A stretch of 64,000 nt of DNA from Spirochaetia bacterium UBA5763 (GCA_002418835.1 DIEX01000024.1:16543-80542), one strand, 5' to 3'. Numbered from the stretch's first letter, positions 36,384 through 45,657 are shown. Notes: generated from the letters alone by a model not told the origin. Made by a program: numbers and translations.

Positions 36384-38154
36384 TAAAATCTCCTCTGTTT
36401 ACAGGAAGCTTGATAATAAAATCAGCCCCCTTCCCCTCTTCCGATCGGCAGTAGATCTTGCCATCGTGTTCAAGAATGATCTTTTCAACAATTGCCAGTC
36501 CCAGGCCTGTCCCATTCTTCCCGAAGGTAAACCCGGGATCGAAAACTTTATCAATATGCTCTTTTTTAATACCGGGCCCGTTATCAATAATACGTATTAC
36601 AAGATAAAACCCGTCCCTGTCCGGTTCACAGATAATTCTGATTAAACCTGTCTCACGCATTGCCTGTATGGAATTGCTTAGTAGATTATTAAAAGCCTGT
36701 CTCATCAGAGCTCTGTCAAGCTGCAAATCATCAATAGTTTCGCTGCAATTTATTTCAAATTTAACTTTATCATAAACCTGAAAAAGAGAAACCGCATCAT
36801 TAATAATATTCCGTATATTTGAAAGCTCAGCTTTTTTTTCAGGGAGCCTGGCGAAACTATTAAAATTACTCACCAGCCTTAGAAGTGAATTAACTTCGCT
36901 TATTATTGTCTCGCTCCCCTTCATAACTGCCTCGTCCCGTAACGGGTTCACTTCCAGCACCAGTTTTCTCATTCTCTCAGCGGAGAGGCGTATCGGAGTA
37001 AGGGGATTTTTTATTTCATGCACAAGCTTCCTTGCCATTTCATTCCATGCTTCAAGCTTCTGCTTCTGGAACATGAACTTCTGATTCTCTTCCAGCTGCC
37101 GGGCCATGGTATTGAATGTTTCAACAAGTGAGCCGATCTCGTCATCACTCCTCTTTTCCACAGAAAGCCTGTTATTCCCCATTGCTATCTGCTTTGCAGC
37201 CTTTGAAAGCTCCATTACAGGCTGAGTGATATTGCCTGAAATATAAAGTCCTATCAGATAAGCTATACCTATTATTATTATTGAAAGCAGCATAAGGAAC
37301 GAGCCTGCACCGCTTTCAAAATATTCGCTCCTGACCTTTATCTCGCTGTAATCATTCCTGGCGTTTCTGAAAAGTTCGTCATCAGCCTTTATATCAGGGG
37401 GCACTGGTTTGCAGAGGATGACCAGCATATTATCAAATCTGAAAGCGCCGCTTATAAAATCGAATCCGTCAACTGCCAGCCTGTCAACTTTAACACCGCT
37501 TAACGGAGCACTATTATAAAACCTGATTAGTCTGCCGGTGTCAGGTTCAAATCCTTTAATATGGGCTTCATCAATTTTCTGCTCAGGATTTGCCGGCCTG
37601 TAAAATATGAGTTTTACACCCCTGTCTTCACTAGCGTGTATCATCCTTTCAAGCCAGAGATCAGAAGGAAGCACGCTTCCATTTCTGAAAAACAGTCTCA
37701 ATGATTCAAGCTCAGCCCTCACATCACTCCCGAGCGTTATATACATATCATGAGCGATATTTACTGACGTATCAAGAGCCTTCATAGTCGTTGTACTGTA
37801 CATCTTTGAAAGGTTTTTGCTGAAGTAGCTGCTTGATACAATAACAATAGGCATGGCGGAGAGTACAGCAATGAAGACAAAAGAGAGAGTCATCTTCTTT
37901 TTTATACTCTCCCTTATATCTATAGACTCAATATTCAGTGTACGCCTGAATGATATTACGATAAAATAGATCCCGGCGATTACAGGGATTGTCATCAGTG
38001 TTGTGATGAAAAAATTTTCATCTATAAGCCCGGCTTCAAGCCTGCCTGGATAAAGCGCAATTACAAGCACTGTAGTAAGCAGAATTATCCCCATCAGGAA
38101 AAGAATATCCTGAAGAGAATTACTTCTGTTTTTCATCATCTTATTTCCCGGCAA
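36361..38154 (-). CDS. NtrY-type membrane histidine kinase
   Basis: The 597-residue protein has four predicted membrane segments (about residues 15-33, 45-64, 90-108, 285-305), a periplasmic loop between the last two, HAMP (SGNITQPVMELSKAAKQIA), HisKA with H379 (LVHEIKNPLTPIRLSAERM), and a HATPase (RIIDNGPGIKKEH and GTGLGLAIVEKI). It is the partner of the downstream NtrX-type regulator. It follows the HPr gene by 21 bases, which places it in the rpoN-hpf-hprK-ptsH run and suggests stress or nutrient control. Confidence 0.92.
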   Translation of the reverse strand: MPGNKMMKNRSNSLQDILFLMGIILLTTVLVIALYPGRLEAGLIDENFFITTLMTIPVIAGIYFIVISFRRTLNIESIDIRESIKKKMTLSFVFIAVLSAMPIVIVSSSYFSKNLSKMYSTTTMKALDTSVNIAHDMYITLGSDVRAELESLRLFFRNGSVLPSDLWLERMIHASEDRGVKLIFYRPANPEQKIDEAHIKGFEPDTGRLIRFYNSAPLSGVKVDRLAVDGFDFISGAFRFDNMLVILCKPVPPDIKADDELFRNARNDYSEIKVRSEYFESGAGSFLMLLSIIIIGIAYLIGLYISGNITQPVMELSKAAKQIAMGNNRLSVEKRSDDEIGSLVETFNTMARQLEENQKFMFQKQKLEAWNEMARKLVHEIKNPLTPIRLSAERMRKLVLEVNPLRDEAVMKGSETIISEVNSLLRLVSNFNSFARLPEKKAELSNIRNIINDAVSLFQVYDKVKFEINCSETIDDLQLDRALMRQAFNNLLSNSIQAMRETGLIRIICEPDRDGFYLVIRIIDNGPGIKKEHIDKVFDPGFTFGKNGTGLGLAIVEKIILEHDGKIYCRSEEGKGADFIIKLPVNRGDFNGKNTAY

Positions 38155-38175
38155 GTTTAAAACCCGGCATATCTT

Positions 38176-38439
38176 CTATACCCTGAAATCTTTCTCAATG
38201 AGATTTATCAGAAAATCCACAAGCTCCGTTTCACCTTCTCCGTGAGCCCTTATTGTAAGTTTTGACCCCGATATTATAGCGAGTCCCAGAACAGACATTA
38301 TAGATTTGGCATCCGCCTCAACACTATCTTTTATCAGCATAACTTCACAGGGATACTTCATTGCCTCCCGTACAATCATCATTGCCGGACGTGCATGTAT
38401 CCCGGCATCGCTGTTGACAATTACATCTTTTTCAACCAT
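38176..38439 (-). CDS. ptsH: Phosphocarrier protein HPr
   Basis: An 87-residue HPr starting at the ATG at 38439, which overlaps the hprK stop by one base (TAATG) and has GAGGG nine bases upstream. This start puts the active-site His exactly at residue 15 (AGIHARPA) and the regulatory serine at residue 46 (AKSIMSVLGL), the canonical positions. A longer reading frame beginning at 38466 is possible but fits less well. HPr serine is the target of HprK. No PTS enzyme I or permease is in the window. Confidence 0.93.
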   Translation of the reverse strand: MVEKDVIVNSDAGIHARPAMMIVREAMKYPCEVMLIKDSVEADAKSIMSVLGLAIISGSKLTIRAHGEGETELVDFLINLIEKDFRV

Positions 38440-39386
38440 TACTTTTGTCCCTCTGTCATAATCCATTTTTTTATCTTTTCATCAAGTTCCCGTGCGGAGT
38501 TGATCCCTATCTTCTTCAGTCTCTGGTTAAGGGCGGCTGTTTCAATAATTACAGGGATATTCCTACCTGGCCGTACTGGAACTGTTATATATGGCACTTC
38601 AATATCAAGTATACTGTATTTTTTGTCATCAAGTCCGAGACGGTCATACTCTTTCGCGGAATCCCACTCCTCAAGAAGAATCACCATCTCGATTCTCTTT
38701 CTGTTCCGTACTGATCTTATTCCGAATATCTCTCTGACATTGACAATACCTATACCCCTTATTTCAATGTGATGTTTCAGTATTTCAGAGCCTGCGCCCA
38801 TAAGGAGAGATTCGTCGATCTTCTTGACAATTACCATATCATCAGCAACAAGCCTGTGACCCCGCTCAATGAGTTCGAGAGCTGTTTCGCTCTTACCGAC
38901 TCCGCTTTTACCTGTGAGGAGAACCCCTACACCGAAAACATCAACAAGAGTCGCATGCAGTGTAACCTGTTCAGCGAATATCTCATCAATAACATGTACA
39001 AAAAGCGTAATAAAACGAGTTGTGCCTCTTTTCGAGAGGAAGATAGGCACATTCTTTTTTTCAGCAAACTCGAGGAATAGTTTATCCGGAACATAATCAT
39101 GAGTAAAAATACAGCAGAGAAGATCATAGCTGAAAAAATCGCTGTATGTTTTCATCTTCTGTTCATAAGAGAGCTGATTCATAAAAGCGGTTTCACCCTG
39201 ACCGAAAATCTGGATCCTGTCATAAGCGAAATAGTCAAAAAAACCGGCCAGTGCAAGCCCGGGCCTGTTTATCTCACCGTACTTGATCTCTTTATCAAGC
39301 CCGCCTTCACCGGCATACAGTCTTAGCTGGAGGTCTATCCGTCCCTCCCCTTCTATAAAATATCTTACTGTCAGTTTTCTCATCAA
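38439..39386 (-). CDS. hprK: HPr kinase/phosphorylase
   Basis: The 315-residue protein has the Walker A motif GKSGVGKSETALELI near residue 158 and the HprK family motif EIRGIGIVNVREIFGI near residue 208. It phosphorylates HPr at Ser46 and can reverse this. It sits directly upstream of the HPr gene, with hpf and rpoN further upstream, a cluster seen in several Gram-negative groups in which HprK/HPr serves a regulatory rather than a sugar-transport role. Confidence 0.94.
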   Translation of the reverse strand: MMRKLTVRYFIEGEGRIDLQLRLYAGEGGLDKEIKYGEINRPGLALAGFFDYFAYDRIQIFGQGETAFMNQLSYEQKMKTYSDFFSYDLLCCIFTHDYVPDKLFLEFAEKKNVPIFLSKRGTTRFITLFVHVIDEIFAEQVTLHATLVDVFGVGVLLTGKSGVGKSETALELIERGHRLVADDMVIVKKIDESLLMGAGSEILKHHIEIRGIGIVNVREIFGIRSVRNRKRIEMVILLEEWDSAKEYDRLGLDDKKYSILDIEVPYITVPVRPGRNIPVIIETAALNQRLKKIGINSARELDEKIKKWIMTEGQK

Positions 39387-39453
39387 ATAATTACATTTCC
39401 AGTTTTATTCATAGAGTATCATACTATTTTACGATTGAATTAGCACCCTCTTT

Positions 39454-39477
39454 GTCATTCCCGCGAAGGCGGGAACC
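39454..39477. repeat. Small palindromic repeat (GTCATTCCCGCGAAGGCGGGAA type)
   Basis: TTCCCGC (39458-39464), loop GAAG, GCGGGAA (39469-39475) within a GTCATTCC context. It resembles a widely scattered bacterial intergenic repeat. It lies in the 339-base gap between hprK and hpf, where no gene is seen. Confidence 0.5.
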
Positions 39478-39695
39478 TGTTTCTTATAAAAAAAAGAATA
39501 TCCGCCGGATTTTATCCTCATGAATATGTGGACGGATATGACAGTTGGATTATTCTAAACTAATCATTTCGTAAAAATGCATTAGTAAAATCCGAAATAC
39601 CATATTTCCTTCATTTAATGGAATTATTATTATGAGTCGAATTCTTTCCAGTAAAAAATATGCGGGTTTTTAAAAAAACGGAGAGGCGGGTCATT

Positions 39696-39719
39696 GGCCG
39701 GGGACGTGAATCCCCGGCC
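39696..39719 (-). other. GC-rich hairpin after hpf
   Basis: GGCCGGGGA (39696-39704), a 6-base loop and TCCCCGGCC (39711-39719) form a perfect stem seven bases past the hpf stop. It lacks a T run, so it may be a terminator of another type or an RNA-stabilising structure. Confidence 0.4.
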
Positions 39720-39725
39720 TGAAAT

Positions 39726-40529
39726 TCAGTACGCCGGGACTAAGACTTCAAAATTTTTGCCGCTGCGGCAGATAATATTAAAGTATCTTGTCTCTCTGTT
39801 GAAAAAAGGCATGTAACTTGTGCCGGATTTTTCAAATGAATCAAAGGCTTCATCAAAAGTCAGGTTTTTAATTGAACAGGTATTGTTTTTATTAAAACTG
39901 ATCCTGGGATTAGCCGGTGATTCATCTATGATGTCAAGTTCATACTCTACAAAATTTTCAGGATTATATTCATGCTCCTTTATACTTTCGAACGGAATTT
40001 CAGCCATTCTGAATTTTCCGTCAGACTTATAAATTACCGCGTAATTTCTGTTTCCGTAATCCTGATCTGATTTTACTTCTGTCACACCCTTTTTAAAGAG
40101 GATGTAATCCTTGTTGTTGATCTTCATCTGAAGAAAGGCCTCGATTTTATCAATCGGTTTATTGCTTACCTGATTAAGAACAGCTTCAGTCCCTTTTTCA
40201 CTTGTAAAATCCATTGTGATACCGAGTTCAACTCCAAAACCTTTTCTTGACTGGATCTTCTCTTTGAATCTTGTAATCTGGTTCTCAATCTTGTCAACCA
40301 GCAGGTCAAGGGCTGAATATAGGTCATCTGCTTTCTCTCGGGCATGGAACTGTACTGAATCACCGCTGATTGTTAATTCAGCAATATGATCAAGCTTCTC
40401 CACATACAGGATAAGGTGAATGTCAATGATCTGCTGAAAATGTTTTTCAAGCCTTGAAATCTTCTTTTCAGCATAGTCTTTCAGCCTTTCTGATACATCA
40501 ATATGTCTTCCTGTAATCTTAATCTTCAT
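39726..40529 (-). CDS. hpf: Ribosome hibernation promoting factor with two C-terminal domains
   Basis: The start is the ATG at 40529, five bases after GGGAG (a GTG six bases upstream is an alternative). Residues 1-95 are the S30AE ribosome-binding domain (MKIKITGRHIDVSERLKDYAEKKISRLEKH). Two regions then resemble the C-terminal dimerisation domain of long HPF: 117-180 (KPIDKIEAFLQMKINNKDYILF, YAVIYKSDGKFRM) and 217-267 (TFDEAFDSFEKSGTSYMPFFNRETRYFN). Long HPF normally has one such domain and about 180-190 residues; this has 267. It blocks translation and pairs 70S ribosomes in starved cells. Confidence 0.85.
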   Translation of the reverse strand: MKIKITGRHIDVSERLKDYAEKKISRLEKHFQQIIDIHLILYVEKLDHIAELTISGDSVQFHAREKADDLYSALDLLVDKIENQITRFKEKIQSRKGFGVELGITMDFTSEKGTEAVLNQVSNKPIDKIEAFLQMKINNKDYILFKKGVTEVKSDQDYGNRNYAVIYKSDGKFRMAEIPFESIKEHEYNPENFVEYELDIIDESPANPRISFNKNNTCSIKNLTFDEAFDSFEKSGTSYMPFFNRETRYFNIICRSGKNFEVLVPAY

Positions 40530-40538
40530 AAGCACTCC

Positions 40539-41954
40539 CTATGATTTAATCATATTTATTTTTTTTCTTTTACTTGAGGATGGGATATTGAGGACATCCC
40601 TGTATTTCGCCACTGTTCTTCTTGCGACTGTTACCCCCTTTTCTTTTAATAAAATTACAAGTTCTTCGTCACTGTAAGGCTTCTCAGGATCTTCTCCGGC
40701 AATAACAGACTGGAGAAGGCCCTTGACTCTGTCAGAGGATTGATCTTCATCTACATCCTCTCCGGAGTTTTTAAGCCGGGATACAAAGAAATACTTGAGC
40801 TCAAAAGTTCCCCAGGAAGTCTGCACATATTTGCTGCTGCATACTCGGCTTACAGTGGATTCGTGCACTTCAACTTCACTGGCAACGTCATGGTGAGTCA
40901 GGTATTTCAGGTTTCCGGGCCCTTTTTCAAGAAACTCTCTCTGGTGCTTCATTACTGAACTTACTACTTTTATTATTGTTTCACGCCTCCCCTCAATATT
41001 TTTTATAAGTGCTTTTGCTGACTGAAGTTTGCTGCTGAAATAATCACGCTGCTCTCTGGTAACGCTTTTATTGTTCATCATATTCATATAATAACCGCTC
41101 AGACTGATATTCGGCAGCCAGTCGTCGTTTAATGTTATGATAATTTCTCCATCAAGAAGTTTCACATCTATGTCCGGAATTACATATTTTATATCACTTC
41201 CGGAAAAGGATCTCCCCGGAAACGGATTAAGATTCTGAAGAATCCTGCTCTTTTCAATAATAGTGTTAAGCGGCAGCTCCATCGCCTTTGAAATATTATT
41301 ATAATCCAGTTTTTCAATGTCACTGAAATGTTCAGATATCATTTTATGAAGAATAGTGTCATCCGGGAAGAAATACTCCCCCTGAACCAACAGGCTCTCA
41401 CGAACACCATGGGCAGCACAGCCAACAGGATCAAAATGATTGATACTCTGAACAACAAGATTCAATTTTTCATGCTGGATCCCGGCAAGGTCCCCGTATT
41501 TTATGAAACCGTTATCATCAAGAAGAGTTATAATCTCCTCGTAAAGTTCCAGCTCATCATTGTCGGCCGCAGTCATCCTGGCCTGCCACAGGAGATGATC
41601 CATGAGGCTCTCTCTTGTAGTTACAGCATTTTCCAGGAAAAGCCTGTTTTTATCATCCTCATCATAATTCTTTGTAATATCAGCATCATAGCTGTTTTCA
41701 GGTACATCCCCTTCAGGAGATGAGGTATTATCAGACTCATCTCCGCTAAGGTTTCTGTTTACCATATCCTCAAGGTAATCTTCAGAGCGGGGTGCTGAAA
41801 CATCCTCAAGCATGGGATTTTCCAGAAATTCCTGGGATATAAGTTCTGAGAGTTCGATGGTGGACATCTGAAGCATTTCAATAGACTGCCTCAGAGACTG
41901 TGTCATTACAAGTTTTTGCGTCTGCTTTATGTTTATGTTTAAACCTGATTTCAT
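40539..41954 (-). CDS. rpoN: RNA polymerase sigma-54 factor
   Basis: The 471-residue protein has the Gln-rich activator-interacting N terminus (KQTQKLVMTQSLRQSIEMLQ), a core-binding middle, the helix-turn-helix (ASEVEVHESTVSRVCSSKYVQTSWG) and the C-terminal RpoN box (ARRTVAKYRDVLNIPSSSKRK). It directs transcription from GG/GC promoters and needs AAA+ activators, such as the NtrX-type protein in the same block. Genes hpf, hprK, ptsH and ntrYX follow downstream. Confidence 0.96.
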   Translation of the reverse strand: MKSGLNINIKQTQKLVMTQSLRQSIEMLQMSTIELSELISQEFLENPMLEDVSAPRSEDYLEDMVNRNLSGDESDNTSSPEGDVPENSYDADITKNYDEDDKNRLFLENAVTTRESLMDHLLWQARMTAADNDELELYEEIITLLDDNGFIKYGDLAGIQHEKLNLVVQSINHFDPVGCAAHGVRESLLVQGEYFFPDDTILHKMISEHFSDIEKLDYNNISKAMELPLNTIIEKSRILQNLNPFPGRSFSGSDIKYVIPDIDVKLLDGEIIITLNDDWLPNISLSGYYMNMMNNKSVTREQRDYFSSKLQSAKALIKNIEGRRETIIKVVSSVMKHQREFLEKGPGNLKYLTHHDVASEVEVHESTVSRVCSSKYVQTSWGTFELKYFFVSRLKNSGEDVDEDQSSDRVKGLLQSVIAGEDPEKPYSDEELVILLKEKGVTVARRTVAKYRDVLNIPSSSKRKKINMIKS

Positions 41955-41984
41955 TTTTACGACCTGATCTCTTTATCTATATTA

Positions 41985-42012
41985 AATTTACTGATTTTCG
42001 GATAAATGTCAA
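41985..42012 (-). promoter_or_regulatory. Possible promoter of rpoN
   Basis: On the minus strand TTGACA (42012-42007), then 16 bases and TAAATT (41990-41985). It is 30 bases from the rpoN start. Confidence 0.3.
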
Positions 42013-42027
42013 ATTATAAGACAGAAA

Positions 42028-42049
42028 AGCTCAGGCAACCACCTGAGCT
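42028..42049 (-). terminator. Intrinsic terminator of the 42084-42662 barrel gene
   Basis: AGCTCAGG (42028-42035), a 6-base loop and CCTGAGCT (42042-42049), followed on the minus strand by TTTTC. It lies 35 bases past the barrel gene stop. Confidence 0.6.
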
Positions 42050-42083
42050 AACATCCGGTAATTATAAAAAGCTGTTTTTATGG

Positions 42084-42662
42084 TCACTGATAATCACCGG
42101 CATAATCCCTGCTCCCGGTTAAATAGAATCTTATTCCAAAAGCAACCTGGTAGCCCCGTATTGAAGCATCTTCCAGTTTATTCTGATAAAAAGACGAATG
42201 ATACCCTAAATCTATAAATGGGGAGATAACCTGGGTCATATCGAACTGAAGCCCTGTCCAGAAAGAGCATGCTACTCCCATATCAGAAACGTCTCCATCC
42301 TGAACCTGTTCCATTGAAGCCTCGGAATTAGACATACCCACGAGAAACGAATTTTTCCAGCTCATTCTGAGATTTCTTAATGAGGGAATATGGGGTACGT
42401 ATTCAATACCAGCAAGGGCTGTAAAATGCTCATAGTCAGTCTCAGTGGTTTTATCCTTGTCCTCAGTGACAGAGGTCATAGCAGTTCTGAAAATAAAATT
42501 TAAATCTGAATTTATATCAAATCCGAGACCCAAACCGAATCCGATCTGGTTTTCCATATCACCTGCATCAACATTTGCCCCGAAGGCATCCACAAAAATA
42601 GCAGCGAATGAATTTGCTGTTGAAATGAATAGAAATAGTATTATTGCCAGTACTTTTTTCAA
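42084..42662 (-). CDS. Small outer-membrane beta-barrel protein
   Basis: A 192-residue protein with a signal peptide (VLAIILFLFISTANSFA, about residues 4-20) followed by alternating strands with glycine and aromatic residues (IGFGLGLGFDINSDLNFIFRTAM, AFGIRFYL). The C terminus does not end in a perfect BamA signal. I do not recognise a family; size and pattern resemble 8-stranded OmpA-like or porin-family barrels. It has a strong consensus promoter and its own terminator. Confidence 0.65.
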   Translation of the reverse strand: MKKVLAIILFLFISTANSFAAIFVDAFGANVDAGDMENQIGFGLGLGFDINSDLNFIFRTAMTSVTEDKDKTTETDYEHFTALAGIEYVPHIPSLRNLRMSWKNSFLVGMSNSEASMEQVQDGDVSDMGVACSFWTGLQFDMTQVISPFIDLGYHSSFYQNKLEDASIRGYQVAFGIRFYLTGSRDYAGDYQ

Positions 42663-42698
42663 GTGATCACCTCATGATAAATTCGAGAGTTTAGATCA

Positions 42699-42727
42699 AT
42701 TAAACCACAAAAGTAAACAGGAGTCAA
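42699..42727 (-). promoter_or_regulatory. Sigma-70-type promoter of the small barrel gene
   Basis: On the minus strand TTGACT (42727-42722), exactly 17 bases, then TTTAAT (42704-42699). It lies 37 bases before the ATG. Confidence 0.6.
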
Positions 42728-42799
42728 GAAAAAGTTTTACTATTCAAACATTACTCTCTTAGCCCATGCTTTTAATAATAAATCATCCCGTCACTGAAA

Positions 42800-43198
42800 T
42801 CAGACCTGTGAGATTATACTTCTTATCTCTTCATCAATTACAGCAGCTTTACCTGTTTTCATGTTCACAAGCACGAATGTTACTTCAGCATCCACAACCT
42901 GTTTCATATCCGTTTTACAAAAGATTTTCTGGGAGAGTGTTATGCTTTTATTCCCGATCTTTTTCAAATCAGTTATTATAACAAGAACATCATTAACACG
43001 GGCTTCGCTGAGATAACTGACATTAATATTCACCACTGTAAAAGCGAATCCCCTTGATATCATCTCCTTACCCACTTCAGAATCATCAAAAAGAGCCCAT
43101 CTGGCCTCTTCGAGAAATTCCACATATCGCGCATTATTCACATGGGCGTAAATATCGAGATGATAACCCCTAACTTTTATTTCTATTTCACCTTTCAT
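42800..43198 (-). CDS. Acyl-CoA thioesterase, 4-hydroxybenzoyl-CoA thioesterase family
   Basis: The 132-residue hot-dog-fold protein has the family sequence GYHLDIYAHVNNARYVEFLEEARWALF, where the Asp in the usual active site of YbgC-type enzymes would be near D15. Such enzymes hydrolyse acyl-CoA or acyl-ACP thioesters. It has no close operon partner. The 300 bases between this start and the lipoprotein gene carry a repeat and no gene. Confidence 0.8.
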   Translation of the reverse strand: MKGEIEIKVRGYHLDIYAHVNNARYVEFLEEARWALFDDSEVGKEMISRGFAFTVVNINVSYLSEARVNDVLVIITDLKKIGNKSITLSQKIFCKTDMKQVVDAEVTFVLVNMKTGKAAVIDEEIRSIISQV

Positions 43199-43321
43199 TC
43201 AGTTCCTCCTGATAAAATCCGTTAAAAATTCATAAAACAGGTATTTTATTGCAACTTATATTTATTTTTTAATACAAAATAATAAAATTTATGTCACAAA
43301 AAAATCTAACAGAGAAAAAGC

Positions 43322-43350
43322 TTCCCGCTAAGACGCGAAGGTGCGAAGTC
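43322..43350. repeat. GCAAAGACGC-type intergenic repeat fragment
   Basis: The sequence CGCTAAGACGCGAAGGTGCGAAG resembles the repeated CGCAAAGACGCGAAGG text scattered through many bacterial genomes. A related copy, inverted, is at 61128-61160. Confidence 0.35.
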
Positions 43351-43498
43351 CGGGTTTTTAAAGGCAGAGGTATAGGGCAGCAGAGATTCATTTATAGCTG
43401 GTGGCAGGAATAATCCCGGCTGCAAATTAAATTCTTTACATGCGGAGCGCTTTTTTTATTATTGATACATTGAATATTGGATTTATCCGGGGATTGAA

Positions 43499-44011
43499 AT
43501 GAGGAAGATTATTTTTATTTTAGCAGTATTTTTATCAGCAGCAATAATATCATGCAGTGGAGATTCCGACAGCGATGTATCTGTTGGGTACATTGACCCG
43601 GGGTTGAGTAGTGCGAAGCAAGTTTTTAATGGTAAAGAATATACTGTTGCGGGTAATTCCTGTACAACCTCCGGTGGAAGTTGCCACGCAGTTATTTTTT
43701 CTGGAGAACTTAATGATGTTACTTATTCAGGAATTGCGGCTGGAATTCCGAATTCCTCTTTTTGTCTCAAGATATACTGGACAGGCAGTTTCTATACTGG
43801 AAATCATACATATTCAAATGCTACAGTTCAGATTAATTCATCAACGTATACAGGAACTATTACTTTAAATATTGTATCAGGCACTTCATCTGATACATCT
43901 GACAGCAGCTCAATAACATATTATACTATTACTTTCCCAAATAGTATAACAACTAGCGACTTAGCTTATACAATCTCTACTACAGATGAAATCGTTGCAT
44001 ACAAATACTGA
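43499..44011 (+). CDS. Predicted lipoprotein, Ser/Thr-rich
   Basis: The 170-residue protein has a signal peptide with a lipobox (AVFLSAAIISCSGDSD, Cys about residue 19). The mature part is rich in Ser, Thr and Tyr with beta-strand-like segments (STYTGTITLNIV) and two cysteines in CTTSGGSCHA. No family is recognised. It ends three bases before the cheB stop on the other strand. The ATG follows a GGGG purine tract. Confidence 0.65.
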   Translation: MRKIIFILAVFLSAAIISCSGDSDSDVSVGYIDPGLSSAKQVFNGKEYTVAGNSCTTSGGSCHAVIFSGELNDVTYSGIAAGIPNSSFCLKIYWTGSFYTGNHTYSNATVQINSSTYTGTITLNIVSGTSSDTSDSSSITYYTITFPNSITTSDLAYTISTTDEIVAYKY

Positions 44012-44014
44012 TAA

Positions 44015-45091
44015 TTAATGACACATCTTCTTTATATAATTAATAATCCCCTCAATATCAGTAACCGCATTAGCCGCATTCAGCTTAATGGCCTCTTTAG
44101 GCATACCAAAGACCACACAGGACTCCTCATTCTGTGCAAGAGTATATGCTCCGGCCTGCTTCATCTCAAGTAATCCGGCAGCGCCGTCATTACCCATACC
44201 GGTACAAATTATCCCCACAGCTGAGTCCCCTGCGTATTTGCTCACAGATCTGAATAACACATCAACCGACGGCCTGTGCCTGTTAACAGGAGGCCCGTCA
44301 TTAATCTCCACCCAGTAACCGTTCCTGTCAGACTTAAGGAGCATATGCTTACCACCCGGAGCAACAAGTGCCACATCAGTAAGCAGCCTGTCTCCATTTT
44401 TAGCCTCTTTAACCAGAAGGTTTGACTTGCCGTTAACCCTGTTTGCGAAAGCTTCAGTGAATTTTTCAGGCATATGCTGTGTGATTACAATACCAGGACA
44501 GCCGTTAGGGAGATTCGCGAGAATCTGGTCAATGACCTCTGTCCCCCCTGTTGAAGCCCCGATAGCAATGACCTTTTCTGTAGGTTTGTTTTTGTTTACA
44601 AAATCCGATTTGGAGAGAATTACATCAGCGGTATACTTCTGATCAACTTTAAGAGCAACTGCCGGTTTCTTCTTTATCCTGGCCTTGGAATTACCCGCTC
44701 CAATAACTTTTTCGATAAGCTCCCGCGCGAATTCTGATGTGCTGTCACTGACATCAAACTGCGGTTTCGCGATAACATCAAAGGCTCCGATTTCAAGAGC
44801 CCTTATCGCTGCTGTAGAACCCTTCTCAGTAAGTGAACTGACCATGATTGCCGGTACAGGATTCGCTATCATAAGCTTCTGCAGAAAAGTAAGTCCATCC
44901 ATCCCAGGCATCTCTATATCAAGGGTTATTACGTCAGGATTCATTGTATTGATTTTTTTCGCGGCTATATTTGCATCAATTGCAGTTCCAAGTATCTCAA
45001 TGTCGGCAGACTGCGACAACGTATCTGTTAAAAACTTACGCATCAACGCTGAGTCATCAATAATCAGTACTCTGACTTTTTTCTGTTCCAT
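44015..45091 (-). CDS. cheB: Chemotaxis methylesterase CheB (cluster 2)
   Basis: The 358-residue protein has an N-terminal receiver (VITLDIEMPGMDGLTFLQ) and a methylesterase domain with the Ser-His-Asp triad in GASTGGTEVI, TQHMPEKFTEAF and TGMGNDGAAGL. It is the last gene of cluster 2 and follows cheD by 11 bases. Same family as the cluster 1 CheB but clearly a different gene. Confidence 0.94.
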   Translation of the reverse strand: MEQKKVRVLIIDDSALMRKFLTDTLSQSADIEILGTAIDANIAAKKINTMNPDVITLDIEMPGMDGLTFLQKLMIANPVPAIMVSSLTEKGSTAAIRALEIGAFDVIAKPQFDVSDSTSEFARELIEKVIGAGNSKARIKKKPAVALKVDQKYTADVILSKSDFVNKNKPTEKVIAIGASTGGTEVIDQILANLPNGCPGIVITQHMPEKFTEAFANRVNGKSNLLVKEAKNGDRLLTDVALVAPGGKHMLLKSDRNGYWVEINDGPPVNRHRPSVDVLFRSVSKYAGDSAVGIICTGMGNDGAAGLLEMKQAGAYTLAQNEESCVVFGMPKEAIKLNAANAVTDIEGIINYIKKMCH

Positions 45092-45102
45092 AGGCTTACT
45101 CT

Positions 45103-45657
45103 CTACCCTGTAGTTAGTTTTTCATCTCTTTCCAGTACAAGCTTTGATATCTCGGTACCACGGATTTTCCGCAGATACACTCTCCCTGTATCAATATCAA
45201 ATATAATCTTCCTTGTATAATCGGAGCCCACATCCATCCCCACAATCGGGATATCCTCCATCTCAAGCATCAGCTTTGCCATTCTGACATTATTGGAGGA
45301 TATATTACCCTGCCGGTCCGGCGTATTGAGCGACTGAATAATGTTGCCTCCGCCGAATACCCTTGCTGTTATATTCTCTCTTGCTGCTCCCCTCTCCAGC
45401 ATCTCCCATATTATCTTAATCATTGATGCCAGTCCGTATCGTGTATAATCATCCTGCGGAATGTCTCGTTCGTTAATTTTCCCCGGAAGCATAAAATGGT
45501 TCATTGCACCGATCTTTTTTACATTATCATGCAGACATACGGCAACACATGAACCGAGCAGTGTCCCGATAAGTTCATCGCTGTCAGTAACATAGTATTC
45601 CCCGGGATAAATTATTGTCAGATTTTTCCCGAGCTTGTGCCTCATTCTTAAATACAC
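45103..45657 (-). CDS. cheD: Chemoreceptor glutamine deamidase CheD, catalytically complete
   Basis: The 184-residue CheD has the three catalytic residues in the family alignment: T32, C37 (GTLLGSCVAVCLHD) and H54 (GAMNHFMLPGK). CheD deamidates receptor glutamines and, in Bacillus, binds CheC. It sits between cheR and cheB. M5 is an alternative start. A second CheD-like gene lies upstream of cheR. Confidence 0.92.
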   Translation of the reverse strand: MYLRMRHKLGKNLTIIYPGEYYVTDSDELIGTLLGSCVAVCLHDNVKKIGAMNHFMLPGKINERDIPQDDYTRYGLASMIKIIWEMLERGAARENITARVFGGGNIIQSLNTPDRQGNISSNNVRMAKLMLEMEDIPIVGMDVGSDYTRKIIFDIDTGRVYLRKIRGTEISKLVLERDEKLTTG

